The notes under the pieces were generated by a model. It did no database searches, was not told the origin of the DNA, and saw only the letters and a program-made list of their open reading frames with translations. A program made the translations under genes and the position numbers. This document shows, piece after piece, positions 44,629-51,846 of a stretch of DNA of 64,000 nt (position 1 is its first letter; each line of letters begins with the position of its first letter). This DNA is from Bradyrhizobium sp. NDS-1 (GTDB lineage Bacteria; Pseudomonadota; Alphaproteobacteria; Rhizobiales; Xanthobacteraceae): NCBI RefSeq assembly GCF_032918005.1, contig NZ_CP136628.1:5689501-5753500 (forward strand). Direction: 5' to 3'.

Positions 44629-45702
44629 TCAATCCACCATGTCCGCAACAGCCTTGCCGCAAGCCGTCGTGTCGGCGTTGCCGCCGAGGTCCTTCGTCCG
44701 CAGCGTGCGTTCGGCGAGCGTGCGCTCGATCGCCTCCACGATCGAACGGCCGGCTTCCTTTTGGCCGAGATGCTCCAGCATCATCGCGCCCGACCAGATC
44801 ATGCCGATCGGGTTGGCGATGCCCTGCCCGGCGATATCGGGCGCCGAGCCGTGCACCGGCTCGAACACCGAGGGGAAATCGCCTTCGGGATTGATGTTGC
44901 CTGACGGCGCGATGCCGATCGTGCCGGTGCAGGCCGGGCCGAGGTCGGACAGGATGTCGCCGAACAGGTTGGAGCCGACCACGACGTCGAACCAGTCGGG
45001 ATGCAGCACGAAGTTCGCGGTCAGGATGTCGATGTGGTACTTGTCCCACTTCACGCCGGGAAACTTCTTGGCCATCGCCTCCACGCGCTCGTCCCAATAG
45101 GGCATGGTGATGGAGATGCCGTTGGACTTGGTCGCGGAGGTCAGGTGCTTCTTCGGCCGCGACTGTGCGAGCTCGAAGGCGAACTTCAGGATGCGGTCGA
45201 CACCGGTGCGGGTCATCACCGTCTGCTGCGTCACGAACTCGCGGTCGGTGTCGGGGAACATGCGGCCGCCGACGGAGGAATATTCGCCTTCGGTGTTCTC
45301 GCGCACCACCCAGAAATCGATATCGCCGGGCTTGCGGCCCGCCAGCGGCGACGGCACGCCGGGCATCAGCCGCACCGGGCGCAAATTCACATATTGGTCG
45401 AACTCGCGACGAAACTTGATCAGCGAGCCCCACAGCGAGACGTGGTCCGGAATCTTGGCCGGCCAGCCGACCGCGCCGAAATAGATCGCATCGTGCTTGC
45501 CGATCTTCTCCTTCCAGTCATCCGGCATCATCTGGCCGTGCTTCTCGTAATAGTCCCAGGACGAGAAATCGAAATGGTCGAAATGCAGGGCGACGCCGTG
45601 CTTCTTCGCCGCGGCCTCCATGACGCGCAGGCCCTCGGGAATGACTTCCTTGCCGATGCCGTCGCCGGGAATGACCGCGATCCGGTATTGTTTCTTGCTC
45701 AT
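44629..45702 (-). CDS. ttuC: Tartrate dehydrogenase (isocitrate/isopropylmalate dehydrogenase family)
   Basis: A 357-residue metal- and NAD-dependent decarboxylating dehydrogenase. It opens YRIAVIPGDGIGKEVIPEGLRV, has the substrate segment WVVRENTEGEYSSVGG and the metal/cofactor region NLFGDILSDLGPACTGTIGIAPSGNIN with FEPVHGSAPDIAGQGIANPIGM. The FDFSSWDYYEKHGQMMPDD segment is typical of TtuC-type tartrate dehydrogenases, which act on tartrate and malate. 3-Isopropylmalate dehydrogenase is the alternative but leu neighbours are absent. The ATG at 45702 fits. It is divergent from an atypical SDR, with operator-like repeats between. Confidence 0.9.
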   Translation of the reverse strand: MSKKQYRIAVIPGDGIGKEVIPEGLRVMEAAAKKHGVALHFDHFDFSSWDYYEKHGQMMPDDWKEKIGKHDAIYFGAVGWPAKIPDHVSLWGSLIKFRREFDQYVNLRPVRLMPGVPSPLAGRKPGDIDFWVVRENTEGEYSSVGGRMFPDTDREFVTQQTVMTRTGVDRILKFAFELAQSRPKKHLTSATKSNGISITMPYWDERVEAMAKKFPGVKWDKYHIDILTANFVLHPDWFDVVVGSNLFGDILSDLGPACTGTIGIAPSGNINPEGDFPSVFEPVHGSAPDIAGQGIANPIGMIWSGAMMLEHLGQKEAGRSIVEAIERTLAERTLRTKDLGGNADTTACGKAVADMVD

Positions 45703-45746
45703 CGAGAACGTCCCTTTTTGGTCCGGCAGCCGCCGCCTTTTTGACC

Positions 45747-45795
45747 GCACTGCAATGGACCAAACGCGTCGGCAGTGCAACGCTGCACTGCAATG
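45747..45795. promoter_or_regulatory. Candidate operator with direct and inverted repeats
   Basis: GCACTGCAATG occurs at 45747-45757 and again at 45785-45795, 38 bp apart. Overlapping the second copy, CAGTGCA at 45773-45779 and TGCACTG at 45784-45790 form a perfect 7-bp inverted repeat with a 4-bp centre. The cluster is in the 156-bp divergent promoter region between ttuC and the SDR gene, so one regulator probably controls both. The regulator is not in the immediate neighbourhood. Confidence 0.6.
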
Positions 45796-45858
45796 TTGAC
45801 CGTGGCGCGGCCGAGCGCCTACTGGTTTGATCCTGTTCCAATTCCGAGAGTACCCCCA

Positions 45859-46635
45859 ATGGATCTGCATCTGCGTGGCAAGCGCGTCCTGATCACGGGC
45901 GCGTCGAAGGGCATCGGCGCTGCCGCGGCCGAAGCATTTGCCGAGGAAGGCGCGCATCTCCTGCTCGCCGCCCGCAGCGGCGATCAGCTCAAGGCGCTGG
46001 CCGGGCGCTTACGCTCGGCGCACCAGATCGATGCCGCAACGAGCATCGTCGATCTGCGCAAGGCCGAGGACGTGGCGCGGCTGGCGGAAGAAGCCGCCGA
46101 CATCGACGTGCTCGTCAACAATGCCGGCGACATCCCCGGCGGCTCGATCGACAAGATCGACGAGGCGACCTGGCGCCACGCCTGGGAATTGAAAGTGTTT
46201 GGCTATATCAACCTCACGCGGCAGATCTACGCGCAGATGAAGGCCAAAGGCGGCGGCGTCATCGTCAACGACATCGGGGCTGCCGGCGAGAAGTTCGACG
46301 CCAATTACATCTGCGGCAGCGCCGGCAATGCCGCGCTGATGGCCTTCACCCGCGCGCTCGGCGGCAAGAGCCTCGCCGACAACATCCGCGTGGTCGGCAT
46401 CAATCCGGGGCCCGTCGGCACCGATCGCCACGTCACGCTACTGAAGACGCGGGCCAAGCACCAGTTCGGCGACGAGAGCCGCTACAAGGAATTCCAGAAG
46501 AGCCTGCCGCTCGGCCGCCCTGCGCATGCGCGCGAGATCGGCGACCTCATGGCGTTCCTGGCCTCGGACCGCGCGGGCTATACGTCGGGCGTGATCTATA
46601 CGGTGGACGGCGGCATCAGCGCCGGGTGGGGTTAG
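45859..46635 (+). CDS. Atypical SDR family protein lacking the Tyr-x3-Lys
   Basis: A 258-residue short-chain dehydrogenase-like protein. The NAD(P)-binding TGASKGIG (13-20) and NNAG (87-90) are intact, as is NPGPVGT. The catalytic triad is not: the usual Ser position in the IVNISS-like strand reads VIVNDIGAAGE, and the Tyr-x3-Lys region reads YICGSAGNAAL, with Tyr150 but Ser154 instead of Lys. A Tyr-x3-Lys could only be restored by assuming a four-residue shift, where Asn158 sits in the Lys place. It may be a redox enzyme with another mechanism or a non-enzymatic binding protein. It is divergent from ttuC. Confidence 0.85.
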   Translation: MDLHLRGKRVLITGASKGIGAAAAEAFAEEGAHLLLAARSGDQLKALAGRLRSAHQIDAATSIVDLRKAEDVARLAEEAADIDVLVNNAGDIPGGSIDKIDEATWRHAWELKVFGYINLTRQIYAQMKAKGGGVIVNDIGAAGEKFDANYICGSAGNAALMAFTRALGGKSLADNIRVVGINPGPVGTDRHVTLLKTRAKHQFGDESRYKEFQKSLPLGRPAHAREIGDLMAFLASDRAGYTSGVIYTVDGGISAGWG

Positions 46636-46640
46636 TTTTC

Positions 46641-46721
46641 CGTCATTGCGAGCGGAGCGAAGCAATTCGGCAATGTGTCCGGAGCGGCAGTCTGGATTGC
46701 TTCGCTGTGCTCGCAATGACG
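46641..46721. repeat. Palindromic intergenic repeat, CGTCATTGCGAGCG type
   Basis: CGTCATTGCGAGCGGAGCGA at 46641-46660 pairs with a TTCGCTGTGCTCGCAATGACG arm ending at 46721; AGCAATTC and GATTGCTT pair inside. It lies 26 bp before the amidase start. Confidence 0.85.
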
Positions 46722-46747
46722 ACACAATGAGCACAGGAGTGAAATAA

Positions 46748-48166
46748 TTGTCTCAAGACCTGATCCGCGAAACTGCATGCACCGTCGTCGACAAGCTGCG
46801 GTCTGGCGATGTCTCGCCGCTCGAGCTCCTGGATGTGCTGGAGAAGCGCGTCGGTGAAGTCGACGGCAAGGTCAATGCGCTGCCGACACTGTGTTTCGAT
46901 CGCGCGCGGGACAGCGCCAAGGCCTTGATGCGCAAACCCGCCGGCGCGCGCGGGCTGCTCGCGGGCCTGCCGGTGCCGATCAAGGATCTGACCGACGTTG
47001 CGGGCGTCTTGAACACACAGGGCTCGCCGATCTTCAAAGACAACATCCCCGCCAAGTCCGACCTGATGGTCGAGAACCTCGAGGCCAATGGCGCGGTCGT
47101 CTACGCAAAATCCAACACGCCGGAATTCGGCGCCGGCGCCAACACCTTCAACGAGGTGTTCGGCGCAACGCTCAATCCCTGGGACACGACGAAATCCGCG
47201 GCAGGCTCCTCCGGCGGCGCCGCGGTGGCGCTGGCCACCGGCATGGCCTGGCTCGCGCAGGGCTCGGACATGGGCGGATCCTTGCGAAGCCCCGCAGCCT
47301 TCTGCGGCATCGTCGGCATGCGCCCGAGCATCGGCCGCGTCGCGCATACGCCGAAAGTAGCGATCGATCGCAATCTCGGCGTGCAGGGCCCGATGGCACG
47401 CAATGTCGAGGACCTCGCGCTGCTGCTCGATGCCATGAGCGGCGATTATGCCGACGATCCGCTGTCGCTGCCGGCGCCCGCGACCTCGTTCCTGACATCC
47501 GCACGGTCCGGCAAGAAACCGAAGCGCATCGCCTATTCACCTGACCTCGGCATCACCCCTGTCGATCCCGAGGTGAAGGCGATCACGCGGAAGGCTGCGG
47601 AACGTTTTGCCGAAGCCGGTGTCATCGTCGAGGAAGCGCATCCGGACTGGCGCGAGGCGCATGAGTGTTTCCACGTGCTGCGCGCCTTCGATTTCGCGAT
47701 CAGCAAGGCGGAGCTGCTGCGCACCAAGCGCGACCTGCTCAAGCCCGAGGTGATCTGGAACATCGAGGAAGGCCTCAAGCTCACCGTGGAGCAGCTCGCG
47801 CGCGCCGAGGCCCAGCGCGTCGGCATGACCGCGCGGGCGGTCGAGTTCTTCAAGACCTATGATCTGCTGCTGACACCCACCACAATCGTGCCGCCCTTCC
47901 CGATCGAGCACCGCTATGTCGCCGAATGCGCCGGCAAGAGGTTCGACAATTACGTCGAATGGCTCGGCATCGTCTACGCCATCACACTGGCCTGCTGCCC
48001 CTCGCTGTCGCTGCCGTGCAGCTTCACGACGTCCGGCCTGCCGGTCGGCGTGCAGGTCGTCGGCGCACCGCGAAGCGACGCCGACGTGCTCGCGGGCGCG
48101 AAGGTGCTGGAGGATATATTGGGCCTGCGTAGCACGACGCCGATTGATCCGAAGGTGAAGAACTGA
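46748..48166 (+). CDS. Amidase signature family protein
   Basis: A 472-residue amidase-signature hydrolase with an intact Ser-cisSer-Lys triad: Lys79 in LPVPIKDLTD, cis-Ser154 in SAAGSSGGAA and the nucleophile Ser178 in GSDMGGSLRSPAA. It cleaves an amide to acid plus ammonia; the substrate is unknown. The start is TTG at 46748, supported by AGGAG at 46735-46739; the nearby GTG at 46739 runs into TAA. It is followed 10 nt later by the frameshifted racemase-family gene, so the two were probably one operon. Confidence 0.9.
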   Translation: MSQDLIRETACTVVDKLRSGDVSPLELLDVLEKRVGEVDGKVNALPTLCFDRARDSAKALMRKPAGARGLLAGLPVPIKDLTDVAGVLNTQGSPIFKDNIPAKSDLMVENLEANGAVVYAKSNTPEFGAGANTFNEVFGATLNPWDTTKSAAGSSGGAAVALATGMAWLAQGSDMGGSLRSPAAFCGIVGMRPSIGRVAHTPKVAIDRNLGVQGPMARNVEDLALLLDAMSGDYADDPLSLPAPATSFLTSARSGKKPKRIAYSPDLGITPVDPEVKAITRKAAERFAEAGVIVEEAHPDWREAHECFHVLRAFDFAISKAELLRTKRDLLKPEVIWNIEEGLKLTVEQLARAEAQRVGMTARAVEFFKTYDLLLTPTTIVPPFPIEHRYVAECAGKRFDNYVEWLGIVYAITLACCPSLSLPCSFTTSGLPVGVQVVGAPRSDADVLAGAKVLEDILGLRSTTPIDPKVKN

Positions 48167-48176
48167 CATCTCTCCA

Positions 48177-48826
48177 ATGGCGACGCCCCCTCGCATCGCC
48201 CTCATCCACGCCCTCAAGCACTCCATCGCCCCGATCGAAGCGGCTTTTGCGAAGGCGTGGCCGGAGGCGCGGCTGATGAACCTGCTCGACGACAGTCTGC
48301 CGGCGGATCTGGCGCGCGACGGAAAACTCAATGACGCGATGACCGAGCGCTTCCTGGCGCTCGGCAATTACGCGGCGACGACCGGAGCGAACGGGATCCT
48401 GTTCACCTGCTCGGCCTTCGGCCCCTGCATCGAGGCGGTCGCACGCGCGCATGCGCCGATGCCGGTGCTCAAGCCCAACGAGGCGATGATCGAGCGCGCG
48501 GTGACGATGGGCAAGCGCATCGGCCTGCTTTCGACCTTCCCGCCGACCTGGTCTCGATGCCCCCGGAGTTTCCGATGACCGTCCAGATCGTGCCAAAGCT
48601 TGCCGAGGGCGCGCTGGCGGCGCTCGACCACGGCGACCGTGCCACGCACGACCGGCTGGTCGTCGAGGCGTCAAAGGACCTGCGCGATTGCGACGTGGTC
48701 GCGCTGGCGCAGTTCAGCATCGCAGCGACGGCACCGTTGGTTGCGGAGGCCACCGGCCGCCCCGTCGTGACGACGCCTGACAGCGCGGTCGACAAACTGA
48801 TGAGACTCCTGAAAGCAAAGGCTTAG
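48177..48826 (+). pseudogene. Asp/Glu/hydantoin racemase family gene, frameshifted
   Basis: Two adjacent frames make one 216-residue racemase-family protein if a single base is restored. The first frame runs from ATG 48177 to about 48548 (RIGLLSTFPPT), and the second continues LVSMPPEFP through a stop at 48826. One missing C in the ACCTGG at 48546-48550 breaks the frame after the Thr codon. Conserved FTCSAFGPC with the first active-site Cys is in the first part; the second Cys position reads LAQFSIA, with Gln. Either a real -1 deletion or a sequencing error. It probably acted with the amidase upstream. Family includes hydantoin and Asp/Glu racemases and arylmalonate decarboxylase. Confidence 0.85.
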
Positions 48827-49470
48827 ACGTCGGCCTTCTTCTGGCGGCGCGCGTCCTTGATCGCCGCCGCGAGCGCGGCCTTGGTCTCTTTGACGAAATC
48901 CTCGACCAGTTCCTCGCGCGTGGCATGGGCGGCCTCGCCGGTGAACAGGCCCTGCTCTGCCAGCATCACCACCCCGTGCAACGCCGCCCAGATCTTGAGC
49001 GCTTGCCGCTCGCGCAAATAGCCGACGGCAGGCGCTTCGAGGGCTTCGATCACGAGCGAAAAAGTCTCGCGCGTGGCCTCGTGCAGCTCGCTGCCCTTGG
49101 CTGCGCATGAGACGGTGCGCGATGCGAACATCAGACGGTAGATGCCATTGCGGCGCAGACCGAAATCGAGGGTGACCTGCGCCAGTCGCGACAGCTTTGA
49201 TTGCTTCGACGTACCAGTCATCGCCTCGCGCAGGATCGCGCTGAGCTGCCGGAACGCCTCCGCCGTCACCGCTGCAAGCAGGGCCTCGCGGTCGGCGAAG
49301 TGCCGATACGGCGCCGGCTGAGAGACGCCGAGTTGCTTGGCCAGCGCCTTGATGCTGATCGCCTCGGCGCCACCGTGCTCCGCCTCGCGCAGCGCGGCCT
49401 TGATCAGTGCGTCACGGAGATCGCCATGATGGTAGGTGTTCTCGGGCTTGCGAGCGAGTTGGGAGCGCAT
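48823..49470 (-). CDS. TetR/AcrR family transcriptional regulator
   Basis: A 215-residue TetR regulator. The N-terminal HTH (about 14-60) reads DLRDALIKAALREAEHGGAEAISIKALAKQLGVSQPAPYRHFADREALLAAV. The C-terminal ligand domain is of the WHG type (AAVGYLRERQALKIWAALHGVVML). The ATG at 49470 starts the family N-terminus. It is divergent from the ferredoxin-P450 genes across 153 bp, and its 3' end overlaps the racemase-family gene by 4 nt. It most likely represses the P450 unit in response to its substrate. Confidence 0.9.
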   Translation of the reverse strand: MRSQLARKPENTYHHGDLRDALIKAALREAEHGGAEAISIKALAKQLGVSQPAPYRHFADREALLAAVTAEAFRQLSAILREAMTGTSKQSKLSRLAQVTLDFGLRRNGIYRLMFASRTVSCAAKGSELHEATRETFSLVIEALEAPAVGYLRERQALKIWAALHGVVMLAEQGLFTGEAAHATREELVEDFVKETKAALAAAIKDARRQKKADV

Positions 49471-49623
49471 GTCGAAGGCAAGCCTATAAGTTTGCGCTTG
49501 ACAGGGGAAGTCTGTCGCGAATGTAATAGCATATAACTTAGAACAAGCGGCAAATGCCGCGACAATGTCGTCAAGAGGAACGCGCCGCCTTCCAGCAGCG
49601 CGCATACGACCGAGGAAGCCGCC

Positions 49624-49833
49624 ATGACAGAGCGATTGAGGGTTCACGTCGATCCCGACAAATGCCAGGGCCACGCCCGCTGTAAGGCGCTCGCGCCCGA
49701 GCTGTTCGAACTCGACGAATACGGCAATGCGCACGAAGCCGGCGACGGCATTGTCCCGCCGGGCCTTGAAGACAAGGCCTGGCTCGCCAAATCCAATTGC
49801 CCGGAAATCGCAATCGACGTGACCGAGGAGTAG
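49624..49833 (+). CDS. P450-partner ferredoxin with CxxHxxC cluster motif
   Basis: A 69-residue ferredoxin. Its cluster ligands are Cys14, His17, Cys20 and Cys59 (CQGHARC...NCPE), so the second position is His rather than Cys. That pattern is found in [3Fe-4S] or His-ligated [4Fe-4S] ferredoxins next to bacterial P450s. The protein carries electrons from a reductase to a P450. The ATG at 49624 follows GAGGAAG. It is 57 nt upstream of the P450 gene and is surely its redox partner; no ferredoxin reductase gene is in the window near it. Confidence 0.92.
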   Translation: MTERLRVHVDPDKCQGHARCKALAPELFELDEYGNAHEAGDGIVPPGLEDKAWLAKSNCPEIAIDVTEE

Positions 49834-49890
49834 CGCGGGCTCCCTGTGCCCGCGTGCCCGATCCGAACACCAGCCCGAGGATTCCCCGAC

Positions 49891-51120
49891 ATGTCCGACG
49901 TCAGCCAGCCTGTCGCCCATCCGCCGGTCACCGACTGGGTCAACGATTTCGACCACACCGACCCGCAATGGACGGAAGATCCGTTCCCGATCTGGGATGA
50001 ACTGCGCGCCGCAAGCCCCGTCGTGCACACCGACCGCTTCCTCGGCTGCTACATGCCGACGACCTATGAAGCCGTGCGCGAGATCGCCAACGACACCGAG
50101 CATTTCTCCTCACGCCGCATCATCGTCCGCGACGTTCGTCCAGAGGTCGCGAGGAACGCCGCTCCGCCGATCACCTCGGATCCGCCCGTGCACAAGCCGG
50201 CCAAGCAGCTCCTGCTGCCGCCGTTCACGCCGGACGCGATGAAGAAGCTGGAGCCGCGGATGCGCGCGATCTGCAACGAGCTGATCGACGGGTTCATCGC
50301 CGACGGCAAGGTCGACGCCGCAGCACGCTACAGCAAATACATTCCGGTTCGAGCCATCGCGCATATGCTGGGCATCCCAGAGAGCGACAGCGATCTGTTC
50401 ATCCGCTGGATCCACATGATCCTCGAACTCGGCATCAAGGACGAGAGCAAGCTGCTCCAGGCCGTGCAGGAGATGAGCGCCTATTTCAGCGCGCATATCG
50501 AGGCGCGCAAGAACAAGCCGACCGACGATCTCGACGATCTCATCTCCTACCTGATGAACGCCAGGGACAAGGAAGGCAACCCGCTCGAAGACTCGCACGT
50601 CCTGGGCTCGCTGCGCCTGCTTCTGATCGCCGGCATCGACACCACCTGGAGCGCGATCGGTTCCTCGCTCTGGCATCTTGCGAAGACACCGGCCGACCGC
50701 GAGCGGCTGCTCGCCGAGCCCGCACTGATTCCGACCGCGGTAGAGGAGCTGCTCCGCGCCTATTCGCCGGTGACGATGGCCCGCGAGGTGGTGAAGGAGA
50801 CGACGATCTCGGGTTGCCCGGTCAAGGCGGGCAACATGGTGCTCCTCTCTTTCCCGGCCGCGAACCGCGACCCCAAGGTGTTTCCGGATGCTGACAAAGT
50901 CGTGATAGACCGCCGCGAAAATCGTCACGCCGCCTTCGGCCTCGGCATCCACCGCTGCGTCGGTTCCAACCTGGCGCGCATGGAGATGCAGGTTGCGCTG
51001 GAGGAATGGTTGAAGCGCATTCCAGACTTCGCGCTCGATCCGGCAGGCACCGTGACCTGGTCGCAGGGCACGGTACGAGGCCCGCGCCAGTTGCCATTTC
51101 TGCTGGGAAAGGCGATGTAG
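49891..51120 (+). CDS. Cytochrome P450
   Basis: A 409-residue soluble P450. The I-helix oxygen-activation motif is AGIDTT (247-252), the ExxR is Glu286-Arg289 in EELLR, and the heme Cys is Cys356 in FGLGIHRCVG. It hydroxylates a small organic substrate using electrons from the adjacent ferredoxin. The ATG at 49891 follows CCCGAGG; an in-frame ATG at 49846 would add 15 residues without a good site. The CYP family cannot be named from sequence alone. It is followed by a molybdopterin protein and a hydrolase-OsmC gene. Confidence 0.93.
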   Translation: MSDVSQPVAHPPVTDWVNDFDHTDPQWTEDPFPIWDELRAASPVVHTDRFLGCYMPTTYEAVREIANDTEHFSSRRIIVRDVRPEVARNAAPPITSDPPVHKPAKQLLLPPFTPDAMKKLEPRMRAICNELIDGFIADGKVDAAARYSKYIPVRAIAHMLGIPESDSDLFIRWIHMILELGIKDESKLLQAVQEMSAYFSAHIEARKNKPTDDLDDLISYLMNARDKEGNPLEDSHVLGSLRLLLIAGIDTTWSAIGSSLWHLAKTPADRERLLAEPALIPTAVEELLRAYSPVTMAREVVKETTISGCPVKAGNMVLLSFPAANRDPKVFPDADKVVIDRRENRHAAFGLGIHRCVGSNLARMEMQVALEEWLKRIPDFALDPAGTVTWSQGTVRGPRQLPFLLGKAM

Positions 51121-51156
51121 GTCTTTCCAACACGAGTATGGAGAGGCTGGACGGCC

Positions 51157-51819
51157 ATGGCTGACGACAACGAGCCGCCCGACAGCAAACTGACGCGCAC
51201 CAAGGAGAAGTGGGCGCGCGAGGGCCGCTTTCTCACGGGGAAGATCACCCGGCCGCAGGAACAAAGACTGCCGCCCGGCCAGCACCTCACCAAGGACTGG
51301 CCCGTGCTCGATCTCGGGGTCGTGCCGCCGGTGTCGCGCGAGCGCTGGCGGCTCGACGTCTACGGTGCGATCGAGACTCCCGTGTTCTGGACCTTTGCGG
51401 AGTTCGCTGCGCAGAAGCAGGCCCGGTTCACCTCCGACATCCACTGCGTCACCACCTGGTCGCGCTACGACAACGAGTGGGAAGGGCTCGCCACGCGCGA
51501 GCTGCTCGCGGCCTGCCAGCCCCGCGAGGATGCACGCTTCGTCACACTGCATTGCCATGACGGCTACACCACCAACCTCGCGCTGGAAGACTTTGCCGCC
51601 GAGGACGCGCTGCTCGCCCATAGCTGGTCCGGCCAGCCGCTGACGGAGGAGCACGGCGGCCCCGTGCGTCTGGTCGTGCCGCATCTCTATTTCTGGAAGA
51701 GCGCCAAATGGCTCCAGGCCATCGAATTCCTGACCGAGGACGCGCCGGGCTTTTGGGAAGTCCGCGGCTATCATAACCGCGGTGATCCCTGGGCCGAACA
51801 GCGCTATTCAGACGATTAG
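51157..51819 (+). CDS. Sulfite oxidase-like molybdopterin oxidoreductase
   Basis: A 220-residue protein of the oxidoreductase molybdopterin-binding family. The Mo-coordinating Cys is Cys97 in DIHCVTTWSRYDNEWEG, followed by HCHDGYTTNLALEDF and PHLYFWKSAKWLQAIEFL. It lacks the dimerisation domain and heme of true sulfite oxidases and has no Tat signal, so it is a cytosolic protein of unknown substrate. It is 36 nt downstream of the P450 and likely co-transcribed. Any role with the P450 is unproven. Confidence 0.88.
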   Translation: MADDNEPPDSKLTRTKEKWAREGRFLTGKITRPQEQRLPPGQHLTKDWPVLDLGVVPPVSRERWRLDVYGAIETPVFWTFAEFAAQKQARFTSDIHCVTTWSRYDNEWEGLATRELLAACQPREDARFVTLHCHDGYTTNLALEDFAAEDALLAHSWSGQPLTEEHGGPVRLVVPHLYFWKSAKWLQAIEFLTEDAPGFWEVRGYHNRGDPWAEQRYSDD

Positions 51820-51846
51820 AATTCCAGGCAAGAACGGGGGAAGCCC

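Noticed and set aside
44629..45702. 3-Isopropylmalate dehydrogenase (leuB)
   Set aside because: The family is shared, but the N-terminal segment fits TtuC and no leuC/leuD is nearby.
46739..46741. GTG as amidase start
   Set aside because: It is followed by AAA TAA, so translation would stop at once; the TTG at 46748 has a proper AGGAG.
49471..49623. TetR operator in the P450 divergent region
   Set aside because: A TTGACA at 49498-49503 is present, but I could not find a convincing palindrome or a well-spaced -10, so no site is listed.
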